Assembly: GCF_014207905.1 (NCBI RefSeq)
Contig: NZ_JACHLB010000006.1
Coordinates: forward strand, 186,001-250,000
Direction: 5' to 3'
Length of the DNA stretch: 64,000 nucleotides
Origin: Flavobacterium notoginsengisoli
GTDB lineage: Bacteria; Bacteroidota; Bacteroidia; Flavobacteriales; Flavobacteriaceae
The notes below the pieces were generated by a model. It had not been told where the DNA came from. It saw nothing but the letters and a program-made list of their open reading frames with translations, and searched no databases. The position numbers and the translations under genes are program-made. Numbering within the stretch: the first letter of the stretch is position 1; each line of letters begins with the position of its first letter. Below, piece after piece: positions 51,206-59,934 of the stretch.

Positions 51206-52258
51206 ATGAACTTACTTCGAAAAATACTTTTCCCTTTCGCCATTTTGTACGGATTTATTACTTCAATTCGTAATTTTCTTTTTGATAAAGGAATTTTAAA
51301 ATCAACTTCATTTGATGTTCCTGTTATTGCAGTTGGAAACTTGAGCGTCGGCGGAACTGGAAAAACACCACAGATAGAATATTTGATTCGCTTATTGGCA
51401 GATAAATATCAGCTTGCTACTTTGAGTCGTGGTTACAAAAGAAAATCGGAAGGTTTTGTTTTGGCTAATGAAAATTCGAATGCAGAAATACTTGGCGATG
51501 AACCATTTCAGTTTTATCAAAAATTTCCATTTGTTATGGTTGCAGTTGATGCCAATCGAACAAATGGTATTAAAGAATTGCTTTCTCAACAAATTACGCC
51601 AGAAGTTATTCTTCTGGATGATGCATACCAACACAGAAAAGTAAAAGCAGGTTTTTATATTCTCTTGACTGCTTTTGATGATTTATACGCAGATGATTTT
51701 ATGCTTCCTACAGGAAATCTTAGAGAAAGCAGGAGCGGAGCAGAAAGAGCGAATATTGTTGTTGTTACTAAATGCCCAAAAGATTTATCTGAAGAACAGC
51801 AAATAGAAATAAATCAAAAACTAAAATTAAATTCTTCTCAAAAACTTTTTTTTACATTCATAGATTATGATGAAGTGATTTTTGGCAAAGAGGAAAAAAT
51901 TGAAGTTGCAGAAATCAAATCAGAATCAAAATTGCTGTTGGCTGGAATTGCAAAACCAAAACCTTTTTTTGATTATCTAAAAAATGAAACTGACGAATGT
52001 TTAACTTTTCCAGATCATCATCATTTTTCTGATGCAGATTTAGATACTATTCTAAGTAAAGCAAACGGCAAAAAGATAATTACAACCGAAAAAGATTACG
52101 TTCGTTTAAAAGACTCCAAACTAGTTTCGCAATTGTATTATTTGCCTATAAAAAGTACTTTTATTAATAACGCTAAAAGTTTTGATTCAGCGATTTTAGA
52201 GTTTGCGAAACAAAACTTAGAACCTCAGAATCTTAAAAAAATTAATCAAAAAACTTAG
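51206..52258 (+). CDS. lpxK: Tetraacyldisaccharide 4'-kinase
   Basis: Phosphorylates the lipid A precursor at the inner membrane. A single N-terminal hydrophobic segment (FPFAILYGFITSI) is followed by the Walker A motif VGNLSVGGTGKTP and conserved RGYKRKSEGFV, ILLDDAYQHR and NLRESRSGAERANIVVVTK. 350 aa is normal for Bacteroidota. The last dozen residues (NLEPQNLKKINQKT) come from a repeat word at 52216-52235. The gene end overlaps the end of the convergent histidine kinase gene by 17 bp. Confidence 0.93.
   Translation: MNLLRKILFPFAILYGFITSIRNFLFDKGILKSTSFDVPVIAVGNLSVGGTGKTPQIEYLIRLLADKYQLATLSRGYKRKSEGFVLANENSNAEILGDEPFQFYQKFPFVMVAVDANRTNGIKELLSQQITPEVILLDDAYQHRKVKAGFYILLTAFDDLYADDFMLPTGNLRESRSGAERANIVVVTKCPKDLSEEQQIEINQKLKLNSSQKLFFTFIDYDEVIFGKEEKIEVAEIKSESKLLLAGIAKPKPFFDYLKNETDECLTFPDHHHFSDADLDTILSKANGKKIITTEKDYVRLKDSKLVSQLYYLPIKSTFINNAKSFDSAILEFAKQNLEPQNLKKINQKT
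52216..52258. repeat. CTTAGAACCTCAG repeat inside the lpxK 3' end
   Basis: CTTAGAACCTCAGAATCTTA at 52216-52235 matches the spacer word at 47769-47788 in 18 of 20 positions. It codes for the C-terminus of LpxK and runs into the overlap with the kinase gene. Confidence 0.6.
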
Positions 52259-54413
52259 CAATTGTACAGTAGAATTCGTCTGGGACAAAAGGTTTTGTTA
52301 TAACGTCATTCATTCCGAAAGAAAGTAGCATATCTCGATTTTCGTCAAGCGAAATTGCGGTCAATGCAATAACGGGAGTAGTTTTATCAAATTCTCGAAT
52401 CAATTTCGTAGCTGTAGTTCCGTTAATTCCAGGAAGGTGGACATCCATTAAAATCATATCAAAACGCTTGATTTTTAAAAGCTCGACAGCATCTTCTCCA
52501 TTATCTACAATTTCGCAGGTAATGTTTTTATTTTCGAGCATTTTTCGAGTTATCATTTGATTGATTTTATTGTCTTCAATCAATAAAATAGACTTGTCCA
52601 TCAATTGTTTGTCGCTGTATGGTTTTACTTCCTCTATTACTTCCAAAGGTTCGTTATTAATTTTAAAATTTAACTTAAAGGTAAAAGTAGAACCTTTACC
52701 AACTTCACTTTTTAGCTTTATTTCTCCTCCTAATAGTTCAATTAATTTTTTTACAATTGTGAGTCCTAATCCGGTTCCGCCGTATTTTCTGTTTACTTCT
52801 ATAGATCCTTGCGAGAAACTTTCAAAAACAGTTTGAAGTTTGTCTTCAGGAATTCCGATTCCGGTATCTACAATTTCAAAGTAAACGGTAGCATATTCAT
52901 CTTCTTGCGAATACAACTTTGCAATAACATTTACGTGTCCGTTTTGCGTAAATTTTAATGCGTTGTTAATTAAGTTTAGTATAATTTGAGACAACTTAGT
53001 TGGATCGCCCATTAAATTATCTGGAATCGAGCTATCAATTTCTAAGTTAAAATAATTCCTGTTGGCAGTTGCTAATTCTTTTAAAGAACTTTGAATATTA
53101 AAAAGCAGTTCTTTTAGATTAAAACTGATATTTTCTACTTCTACTTTAGTCGAATCAATTTTGTTGACTTCGAGAATTTCATTGATAAAAGTAGTTAAGT
53201 AATTTCCAGAAAACTTTAAGGATTCTAAATACTTTAATTGCTTTTTCTTCGGATTATCTTCTAGTAAAATGTGCGTAATTCCATTGATCGCATTCAAAGG
53301 CGTACGCAATTCGTGACTTACCGTAGATAAGAATTCAGATCTGGCTTTTGAAGCTTTTTCGGCTTTATTTTTGGCTAAAATTAATTCTTTATTTTTTTCT
53401 CGAAGCAGTAAATTATTCTGATTTCTAATGATATTGTTCTTGTACAAAGCCAAACTCAAAAGCGATAAAATAGAAATTAATGCAATAGCCAAAATACTTA
53501 CCAGTTTCGAATAACGATAAGTTTTCAATTGAAATTTTTCTTCGCTTTCCTTTTTTATAGAATTGTTTAAAGATTGGTTTTTCTTGAACTTTTCGAATTC
53601 ATTCAAATCAACTTTGGCATTTTTTAATTTTAAAAGATAATTTTCAAGCTGATAATGTTCGTCTAGATAAGAATAAGCCAAATCATAATTTTTGGTTTGT
53701 TTGTAGTATTGGCTTATGGCTAAAACAATTTTAGATTTTTTTACAAAATCGTTGTTCTTAGCATTGTATTCGAGTGCATTATCAAGATAAATAATAGCAG
53801 AATCGTTCCTTTTTAGCTGTGTTTCTATTAAGCCTAATTGATAGTAAGAATCTGCTTTTGTTTTAATTAAAGCGCTATTATCGGGCTTTTTAGTGATTTT
53901 TTGAAATGTTTTTGCCGCTAAAGGAAGATTATTATTGGTCTTTAAGGCCATTGCAATCTGATAATTCAAAACATCAGCATGGTCTTCAATATTTAATTCT
54001 TTTAATAATTGCTGAGCTTTATCATAATAAATAGCGGCCGTTTTATAGTCGCCTTTTGCCGTATTGGTAAGACCAATATAATGCAATGCCAAAACTTTTG
54101 TACAGCTTGGTTTTAATGTATCAAATAGAGAAACCGTTTTATGAAAGTTCTTTAAAGCGTCTTCAAATTTTCTTTGATTGTAATAAATTTTGCCAAGTTT
54201 TAAAGTTTGGATGGCTAAATTTTCTTTTTTGCCATTTACTTCACAAAAATTAATTGATTTCTGAGTGTAAAATACTGCTTGACTGAACTTTTTATTGTTG
54301 AGATTGTAATTGGCTAGTTTGTTGTAATAGGTAACGCTGTCTGTATTCTTTTTGACTTGAGAATACAAAAGCGAGTTAAAAAAACAAACAACAATAAAAA
54401 GATAGTATTTCAT
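52242..54413 (-). CDS. Hybrid histidine kinase with periplasmic TPR sensor
   Basis: A 723-aa sensor kinase from ATG 54411-54413. Signal/anchor MKYYLFIVVCFFNSLLYS, then about six tetratricopeptide repeats (residues about 27-265), one transmembrane helix (SILAIALISILSLLSLALY) and a coiled coil. The HisKA box has phosphoacceptor His367 (STVSHELRTPLN). The HATPase has ALKFTQNG, DTGIGIPEDK and GGTGLGLTIV. A receiver domain has Asp657 in LMDVHLPG and Lys in ITKPF. No output DNA-binding domain is fused. Its phosphotransfer partner is not in the window. The 3' end overlaps lpxK. Confidence 0.92.
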   Translation of the reverse strand: MKYYLFIVVCFFNSLLYSQVKKNTDSVTYYNKLANYNLNNKKFSQAVFYTQKSINFCEVNGKKENLAIQTLKLGKIYYNQRKFEDALKNFHKTVSLFDTLKPSCTKVLALHYIGLTNTAKGDYKTAAIYYDKAQQLLKELNIEDHADVLNYQIAMALKTNNNLPLAAKTFQKITKKPDNSALIKTKADSYYQLGLIETQLKRNDSAIIYLDNALEYNAKNNDFVKKSKIVLAISQYYKQTKNYDLAYSYLDEHYQLENYLLKLKNAKVDLNEFEKFKKNQSLNNSIKKESEEKFQLKTYRYSKLVSILAIALISILSLLSLALYKNNIIRNQNNLLLREKNKELILAKNKAEKASKARSEFLSTVSHELRTPLNAINGITHILLEDNPKKKQLKYLESLKFSGNYLTTFINEILEVNKIDSTKVEVENISFNLKELLFNIQSSLKELATANRNYFNLEIDSSIPDNLMGDPTKLSQIILNLINNALKFTQNGHVNVIAKLYSQEDEYATVYFEIVDTGIGIPEDKLQTVFESFSQGSIEVNRKYGGTGLGLTIVKKLIELLGGEIKLKSEVGKGSTFTFKLNFKINNEPLEVIEEVKPYSDKQLMDKSILLIEDNKINQMITRKMLENKNITCEIVDNGEDAVELLKIKRFDMILMDVHLPGINGTTATKLIREFDKTTPVIALTAISLDENRDMLLSFGMNDVITKPFVPDEFYCTIAKFFD

Positions 54414-54439
54414 GTATGGCAATGCTTTTACAATGAATC

Positions 54440-55438
54440 TTATTTTTTTCTTATTAGTAAAATTAAATCAATCAATCTAGATGAATAGCCAATTTCGTTA
54501 TCGTACCAGCCCACAACTTTTACCATTTTATCGATAACCGAAGTTAGCTGAGCATCAAATAAACAAGAATGTCTGTTGCCGATTACATCAACTGAAACTA
54601 TTGGATCTTCTGTGTAATCTAATATTCCTTTTAAATTTGTTTTGGAAGCTTCTTTAAATGCATTATTTATTTCTTCAATAGTAACAGCTCGTTTTACATT
54701 GAAGGTAATATCTGTTAATGAACCGTCTGGAACTGGAACACGAATACCGCATCCGCCCATTTTGTTGTGCAATTTAGGAAAAATTTTTGTTAAAGCCTTA
54801 GCTGCACCTGTAGTTGTTGGAACAATTGACTGACTTGCTCCTCTTGCACGTCTTAAATCCTTATGCGGCTGGTCGTGAAGGCTTTGGTCAGTTGTGTAAG
54901 AATGAATAGTTGTAATATATGCTTGCTCTATTCCGCATAACTCCTCGATTATTTGTATCATCGGGGCGGCGTTATTTGTTGTACAGCTAGCATTAGAAAC
55001 TATATTTTCGTTTCCATCCAAGATATTTTCATTAACTCCAAGAACGACAGTTTTTATAGTATCAACTTCTGAAGGTGCAGAAAGAATAACTTTTTTAGCT
55101 CCAGCTTCTAGATGTGCGTTTAATTCTTCGTGAGTTTTGTATTTTCCTGTCGATTCGATAACAATATCAATCGATTGTGATTTCCAATCTAAATTTGAAA
55201 TGTTTTTTTCGTGAAAAAAGAAAAAATGCCTTCCGTCTACAATAATGCTGTTTTCATCATGACTTACTTCAAAAGGTAAAACCCCATGAATACTATCATA
55301 TTTAATTAAATGCGACATAGTTTTATTGTCGGCAATGTCGTTAATGGCAACAACTTCGATTTCAGGATGATTCAGAAGAAGACGAAATAGATTTCTTCCT
55401 ATTCTTCCAAATCCATTAATGGCAATTCTTGTTTTCAA
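54440..55438 (-). CDS. gap: Glyceraldehyde-3-phosphate dehydrogenase, type I
   Basis: NAD-dependent glycolytic or gluconeogenic enzyme of 332 aa. NAD-binding motif INGFGRIGRNLFR, Asp34 in AINDIADN (preference for NAD), catalytic Cys152 in NASCTTNNAAP and His179 in TTIHSYT, then LRRARGASQSIVPTTTGAAKA and WYDNEIGYSSRL. The active-site loop has Asn-Ala-Ala where most have Cys-Leu-Ala. The start is TTG at 55436-55438, because the codon directly before it is a TAA stop and the next ATG lies 40 residues in. Flavobacteria often carry a second gap gene. Confidence 0.92.
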   Translation of the reverse strand: MKTRIAINGFGRIGRNLFRLLLNHPEIEVVAINDIADNKTMSHLIKYDSIHGVLPFEVSHDENSIIVDGRHFFFFHEKNISNLDWKSQSIDIVIESTGKYKTHEELNAHLEAGAKKVILSAPSEVDTIKTVVLGVNENILDGNENIVSNASCTTNNAAPMIQIIEELCGIEQAYITTIHSYTTDQSLHDQPHKDLRRARGASQSIVPTTTGAAKALTKIFPKLHNKMGGCGIRVPVPDGSLTDITFNVKRAVTIEEINNAFKEASKTNLKGILDYTEDPIVSVDVIGNRHSCLFDAQLTSVIDKMVKVVGWYDNEIGYSSRLIDLILLIRKK

Positions 55439-55462
55439 TTATTTGGTTTATTCGTTTAACCG

Positions 55463-55535
55463 TTGAAACCGTTTAATTGGTTAATCGTCAAATGTATCAG
55501 GGACTAAACGATTAACCAATTAAACGATTAAACTT
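55463..55535. repeat. Inverted repeat between gap and lipA
   Basis: GTTTAATTGGTTAATCGT around 55470-55487 pairs with ACGATTAACCAATTAAAC around 55507-55524, with extra flanking copies of CGATTAA and GTTTAA. It may attenuate or end lipA transcription on the minus strand. No T-run of note is present. Confidence 0.6.
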
Positions 55536-55539
55536 AAAT

Positions 55540-56406
55540 TTATAAAATGTGTTTTTGTGCTTTGTAAGAAGAACGAACAAGAGGTCCGCTTTCAACATGT
55601 CTGAAACCTAATTCAAGACCAAATTGTTCGTATCGAGCAAACTGTTCAGGTGTAATGAATTCTTTTACAGGAAGATGTTTTTTACTTGGTTGCAAATATT
55701 GTCCAATAGTAACTACATCTACGTTAGCATTTCTTAAATCAGTCATAGTCTGAAAAACTTCTTCTTCTGTTTCTCCAAGACCTAACATAATTCCAGATTT
55801 AGTTCTATTGATGCCTTTTTCTTTCAAATAACGCAGAACTTCTAAACTTCTGTCATATTTAGCCTGAATACGAACTTCACGAGTTAAGCGACGTACCGTT
55901 TCCATGTTGTGAGAAACCACTTCAGGGTTTGCCTCGACAATACGATCTAGATTTCTTTCCATTCCCTGAAAATCAGGAATAAGAGTTTCAAGAGTAGTTT
56001 GAGGATTCATTCTACGAATCGCTCTAACAGTTTCCATCCAAATAATAGAACCTCCGTCTTTCAAATCATCTCTGTCTACGCTTGTAATAACGGCGTGTTT
56101 AATGTTCATGATTTTAATAGAACGAGCTACTTTTTCAGGTTCATCCCAATCTACCGTTTCAGGTCTGCCTGTTTTTACACCGCAGAATCCGCACGAACGA
56201 GTACAGACATTTCCAAGAATCATAAAAGTCGCAGTTCCTTCACCCCAGCATTCTCCCATATTTGGGCAGCTTCCAGAAGTACAAATGGTATTTAAACTAT
56301 ATTTATCAACTAAACCTCTAAGTTCAGTATATTTTTGTCCGATGGGTAATTTTACTTTTAACCACTTAGGTTTTGTGGTCGGTATATTTTCAGCGACTGT
56401 TTCCAT
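55540..56406 (-). CDS. lipA: Lipoyl synthase
   Basis: Radical-SAM enzyme of 288 aa that inserts two sulfur atoms into octanoyl groups on lipoyl domains. Auxiliary-cluster cysteines are Cys42, Cys47 and Cys53 (CTSGSCPNMGEC), and the radical-SAM triad is Cys68, Cys72 and Cys75 (CTRSCGFC). The C-terminal RSSYKA motif carries the conserved Ser ligand of the auxiliary cluster. All family features are intact. A reverse-strand TATCTTTG at 56425-56432 fits as its promoter. Confidence 0.96.
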   Translation of the reverse strand: METVAENIPTTKPKWLKVKLPIGQKYTELRGLVDKYSLNTICTSGSCPNMGECWGEGTATFMILGNVCTRSCGFCGVKTGRPETVDWDEPEKVARSIKIMNIKHAVITSVDRDDLKDGGSIIWMETVRAIRRMNPQTTLETLIPDFQGMERNLDRIVEANPEVVSHNMETVRRLTREVRIQAKYDRSLEVLRYLKEKGINRTKSGIMLGLGETEEEVFQTMTDLRNANVDVVTIGQYLQPSKKHLPVKEFITPEQFARYEQFGLELGFRHVESGPLVRSSYKAQKHIL

Positions 56407-56424
56407 ATATCAATAATCAAAGTA

Positions 56425-56432
56425 CAAAGATA
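56425..56432 (-). promoter_or_regulatory. -7 box of lipA
   Basis: CAAAGATA, the complement of TATCTTTG, 18 nt upstream of the lipA ATG. Confidence 0.55.
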
Positions 56433-56681
56433 AGGAATGTACTTCATTTGAAGATTTCTTTAGGATTTAATTTAATGATTGAATAGTAAATCAAGTATTA
56501 TTACGGTTTAATTATGTGTAATAAAAAAGTTAAATAAGTGTGTTTAAAATGCTTTTTTGGTTTTAAAAGTATATTTCCTTTTGTAAAATCTGTTGTCATG
56601 AATAATAATAGCAATGTTTTGATATTTAGTGCTTTAAAATTTATATCTTTAAATGTTAAAAAAAACGAATTTTTATAATAC

Positions 56682-56697
56682 TGGCACGGTTCTTTTG
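56682..56697 (+). promoter_or_regulatory. Sigma-54-like -24/-12 element before the M48 gene
   Basis: TGGCACGGTTCTTTTG resembles TGGCAC-N5-TTGC. The -24 half is perfect; the -12 half is shifted by one or two bases and ends TTTTG. It lies 34 nt before the ATG. Confidence 0.4.
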
Positions 56698-56731
56698 TAG
56701 TACATTTGGTGTTAAATTAATATAGGTAAAA

Positions 56732-57610
56732 ATGAAAAAGAAATTTATTGTATTAGGAATTTTATTAGCATCTTTTGGGATTTCTAAAATGAATGCACAG
56801 ATTAATTTGGGAGAAAAAGCAATTGGTGCTGTTCAAAAAGGAGTTACTGGTTTTACTTTTAGTAATGCAGATGCTGCTAAATTATCTAAAGAAGCTGTTG
56901 ATAAATTAGATGCTGAACATGAAATAGCTGGACCAACAGACGGTTATACTTTAAGATTAAATCGAGTTTTTGGAAAACATGCTTCTGGTGACGGATTTAC
57001 TTTAAATTATAAAGTTTATAAATTGAAAGAAGTGAATGCTTTTGCAACGGCAGACGGAAGTGTTCGTGTTTATTCAGGTTTAATGGATATCATGGATGAT
57101 AATGAATTAATTGCTGTAATCGGACACGAAATCGGACACGTTGCAAATAATGATTCTAGAGACGCTATTCGCGCGGCTTACCAAAAAGAAGCTTTAATGG
57201 ACGGAGCATCTTCGCAGTCGGCAACTTTAGCAACGGTTACAGATAGCCAACTTGGTAAAATTGGAAGCGCAATTATCGATAGTAAATACAGCCGTAAACA
57301 AGAATCGGAAGCAGATTTGTTTGCGTACAATTTCATGAAGAAAAATGGTTACGATGTAAATGCTGAAGAATCTGCTTTTAGAATTTTAGCAAAAATGAGT
57401 GAAGGATCTCAAGCTTCTTTTATTGATCAAATGATGAGTTCGCACCCAGATTCTAAGAAAAGAGCAGACGATGCTAAAAAAAGAGCAGAAAAAGATGGCT
57501 TGTATAAAGCTTATGTGCAACAAAAAATTGTAAATACTGTTCCAGCACCAGCAACTACGACTAAAAAGACAACCACTGCAAAGAAAACAACAACTACAAA
57601 AAAGAAATAA
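56732..57610 (+). CDS. Exported M48-family metallopeptidase
   Basis: A 292-aa zinc peptidase. The signal peptide ends ISKMNAQ, the catalytic motif HEIGH is at 132-136, and the third ligand is the Glu of KQESEADLFAYNFM. The C-terminal tail is low-complexity (ATTTKKTTTAKKTTTTKKK), built of Thr-Lys repeats and probably unstructured. BepA/YcaL-type exported M48 enzymes act in outer-membrane protein quality control, which is plausible here. A sigma-54-like site lies upstream and a terminator follows. Confidence 0.9.
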   Translation: MKKKFIVLGILLASFGISKMNAQINLGEKAIGAVQKGVTGFTFSNADAAKLSKEAVDKLDAEHEIAGPTDGYTLRLNRVFGKHASGDGFTLNYKVYKLKEVNAFATADGSVRVYSGLMDIMDDNELIAVIGHEIGHVANNDSRDAIRAAYQKEALMDGASSQSATLATVTDSQLGKIGSAIIDSKYSRKQESEADLFAYNFMKKNGYDVNAEESAFRILAKMSEGSQASFIDQMMSSHPDSKKRADDAKKRAEKDGLYKAYVQQKIVNTVPAPATTTKKTTTAKKTTTTKKK

Positions 57611-57632
57611 GTAGTTGTTTGCGTAATAATTT

Positions 57633-57665
57633 AAAACCCGGCAATTTTTTAATTTGCCGGGTTTT
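57633..57665. terminator. Bidirectional terminator after the M48 gene
   Basis: AAAACCCGGCAA (57633-57644) pairs with 57654-57665, T-runs on both strands. Confidence 0.88.
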
Positions 57666-57670
57666 TGTTT

Positions 57671-58051
57671 TTATCCTAAAACGTGAAAGGCTAGAATTTT
57701 CTGTACTTCGTAAACATTTACCGATTTATTGAACTGTTTTACAATGCTTGGTTGCTGTTCGCTAGAAATCCAGATTTTTAACTCAGCATCAAGATCAAAA
57801 GTGCCAGCGGTTTCTACGCTAAATCTTGTGATGTTTTTGTAAGCGATAGATTTGTATTCTGTTTTGCTTCCAGTTAATCCTTGTACGTCAACCAAGATTA
57901 ATCTTTTGTTGGTAAAAATAAAAGTGTCGCGAATTAGTTTGAAACCCATTTCAATCTCTTCGTTGGTTGTTAAAAGCTGTCCGTATTTTTTAATTAAATC
58001 TTCTTGACTTACAGAGCCTGCATTGCCAAGAATTGCTGAAAATATTCCCAT
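57671..58051 (-). CDS. Bacterial PH-domain protein (YvbH-like)
   Basis: 126 aa from ATG 58049-58051 (MGIFSAILGNAGSVS); the longer frame begins with a GTG inside the neighbouring region and is not needed. The pattern ITNEEIEMGFKLIRDTFIFTNKRLILVDVQGLTGSKTEYKSIAYKNI matches the single-domain bacterial pleckstrin-homology fold. Function is unknown; such proteins are small and cytoplasmic. It follows the DUF4184 gene by 61 bp on the same strand. Confidence 0.85.
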   Translation of the reverse strand: MGIFSAILGNAGSVSQEDLIKKYGQLLTTNEEIEMGFKLIRDTFIFTNKRLILVDVQGLTGSKTEYKSIAYKNITRFSVETAGTFDLDAELKIWISSEQQPSIVKQFNKSVNVYEVQKILAFHVLG

Positions 58052-58112
58052 TATTTTGTTATTAATAGTTAGAATGAATTTCTTTTTTGAAGGAGTAAAA
58101 GTAGTGATTTTG

Positions 58113-58850
58113 CTAATTTCTAACACCTGATTTTATTTTAATTAAAGATGGAATTAGGATTGTTGAAATAATAAAAGATGCAATAAAAGTGACTATGAAA
58201 TTTCCAATATTAAAATCTTGAAAACATACAGCAAATCTCAAAAGCAAAATGGTAGCTATGCATAAAATAACAGCCTTCCAGTATAATTTTTCAATGGGAG
58301 TTTTAATATTGAAATCTTGTGGAAGTTTTAGAAAAACAATAAGAAGGGCAATACTGCCGATGAAAGTACTTCCATGTTGAGCAATTTTCCATAACGGAAT
58401 TTCGGTACTAAAAATGTAGATTGTATTTCTAAAGCTATTTATTTCATTTACAAAATAACCGTTTTTATGAGTAAAAGAATCCCAGAAAAGATGTGAAATT
58501 ATGCCAATGAGTAAAGATATTAAAACGATGTGCCAATTTTTTTTGAAATAAACATTCCAATTGAAATCAGTGTACGTGAGAATTCGAGTTTTCATAAATG
58601 AAGGAAGATTTTGAAATAAAAGATTTCTAATGATATTATGAAAAACAAAAGCAAGTAAAAGTGCAAGAGGTAAGTCAAACCAAAAAATGCCAGTAAAAGT
58701 ATGGCTGTAATTGCTTTTTACTTTCATTCTTAAAAAATATTCAATATCGGGAATTAAACTGCCGATAATAAGGCTTGTTAGTGAAAACCATGATTTTGGC
58801 AGATATCTTAAAGGAAGAATTATGGCAGGATGTGAAAAAGTAAAAGGCAT
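58113..58850 (-). CDS. DUF4184-family membrane protein
   Basis: A 245-aa protein with a start pattern MPFTFSHPAIILPLRYLPKSWFSLTSLIIGSLIPDIEYF, characteristic of DUF4184. The Ser-His-Pro and Pro-Asp-Ile-Glu near the start and SHLFWDSFTHKNGYF in the middle resemble the metal-dependent membrane hydrolase group that includes YdjM-like proteins. Six or seven hydrophobic segments are present. The substrate is unknown. It is on the minus strand with the PH-domain gene downstream, and a terminator lies before it. Confidence 0.83.
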   Translation of the reverse strand: MPFTFSHPAIILPLRYLPKSWFSLTSLIIGSLIPDIEYFLRMKVKSNYSHTFTGIFWFDLPLALLLAFVFHNIIRNLLFQNLPSFMKTRILTYTDFNWNVYFKKNWHIVLISLLIGIISHLFWDSFTHKNGYFVNEINSFRNTIYIFSTEIPLWKIAQHGSTFIGSIALLIVFLKLPQDFNIKTPIEKLYWKAVILCIATILLLRFAVCFQDFNIGNFIVTFIASFIISTILIPSLIKIKSGVRN

Positions 58851-58895
58851 TTAATTCAGTTTATTTTTTTAGCATTTGATAAATAAAAGTAAATA

Positions 58896-58923
58896 AAAAA
58901 GCAGAACCGAAGTTCTGCTTTTT
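58896..58923 (-). terminator. Terminator of tonB-like gene
   Basis: AAAAAGCAGAAC (58896-58907) pairs with 58912-58923, loop CGAA, T-runs on both strands. It lies after the minus-strand stop at 58945. Confidence 0.88.
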
Positions 58924-58944
58924 TTTATGAAATGATATGTTAAA

Positions 58945-59778
58945 TTATTCCAATTCTGTTTTTACTGTAATTGGAAGACTATATGCTGTTCTCACAGGTT
59001 TTCCGTCTAGAATTCCTGGACTCCATTTTGTTTTTAATGATTTTAAAACTCTAATTGCTTCTTTTCCCATTCCGTAACCTGGGTCATTTTTTACTGTAAT
59101 ATCAGTAAGCGAACCATCTTTTTCAACGATGAAGAAAACATATACTTTTAATGTTTTTTCCATGTCTAAATCAGGTCTGCGGAAATTGTTTCCTACATAC
59201 TTGTAGAACTGAGCAATTCCACCTGGGAACTCAGGAACTTTGTCTAGTATAGCAGAAGATACTGGGTCGTTTGTTGGCGGAGCTACTGAAGCAACATCAC
59301 CATTTCCTCCTCCTCCTGTTGTAGGCATTGCATTAACAGCTGTTCCATTTCCGGTAGTATTTACTGAAGTTGGAGCATTTTCTACGTTAGGAGCTATATT
59401 TTCAACTGCATTTTCTGTAGTTGCAACCACGGGATTAACCAACTGAATTGCTTCAGTTGCGCTTGCTGCACTTTGTTCCATTATTGGAGTTGGTGGAGCT
59501 GGCGGTGGCGGAGCAACATTTGGATCAACGTTGACCACAGTCATAGGATCCTCATAAATAGGTGGTGTTTCTGTAGAAGAATCAACAACTGGAGGTCTAA
59601 GTTTGTTAATAAGTACCGATGCACCTCCTAATGCCGTTATTAACAATAAACCCATAAACAGAGCTGTAACAGAATTTTTGGAACTCTCTTGGCGTAATTG
59701 ATACGCGCCGTACTCTTTATTCTTGTTCTCGAAAACAAGGTCAGTCCACTTGCTTTCATAAATGCTTAATTTAGACAT
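58945..59778 (-). CDS. tonB: Energy transducer TonB
   Basis: 277 aa. The N-terminal cytoplasmic segment with the Bacteroidota signature KNKEYGAYQLRQES precedes one membrane helix (ALFMGLLLITALGGASVLI). A periplasmic proline-rich region (PPPPAPPTP, NVDPNVAPP) and a Gly/Asn-rich spacer follow. The C-terminal TonB domain (DKVPEFPGGIAQFYKYVGNNFRRP, then VFFIVEKDGSLTDITV and WSPGILDGKPVRTAYSLPITV) contacts receptors, so it could serve the receptors at 25871 and 31638. No exbBD genes adjoin. It is on the same strand as the ECF sigma gene, 156 bp away. Confidence 0.92.
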   Translation of the reverse strand: MSKLSIYESKWTDLVFENKNKEYGAYQLRQESSKNSVTALFMGLLLITALGGASVLINKLRPPVVDSSTETPPIYEDPMTVVNVDPNVAPPPPAPPTPIMEQSAASATEAIQLVNPVVATTENAVENIAPNVENAPTSVNTTGNGTAVNAMPTTGGGGNGDVASVAPPTNDPVSSAILDKVPEFPGGIAQFYKYVGNNFRRPDLDMEKTLKVYVFFIVEKDGSLTDITVKNDPGYGMGKEAIRVLKSLKTKWSPGILDGKPVRTAYSLPITVKTELE

Positions 59779-59934
59779 AATTTTTGGGTTTTAAGGTTAA
59801 GTAACTTTAAATCATACGCAGAAAGGGTTTGGGTTTGAGCTAACAACGTAAAAGTTGTAGTTTTAGTATTGCAGAAATATATTTTTTTAAGAATAAAAAT
59901 ACGAATAGTTTATTCTTTACCTAAAGATAATAAA

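Larger units (their letters stand above)
56407..56731. other. 325-bp divergent spacer between lipA and the M48 peptidase gene
   Basis: AT-rich. Holds the lipA -7 box (56425-56432) and a sigma-54-like site (56682-56697). A 26-codon ORF at 56598-56678 in A/T-rich sequence looks accidental. Confidence 0.5.

Noticed and set aside
56598..56678. 26-codon ORF MNNNSNVLIF... before the M48 gene
   Set aside because: Low-complexity A/T-rich sequence with no promoter or hairpin; likely chance.
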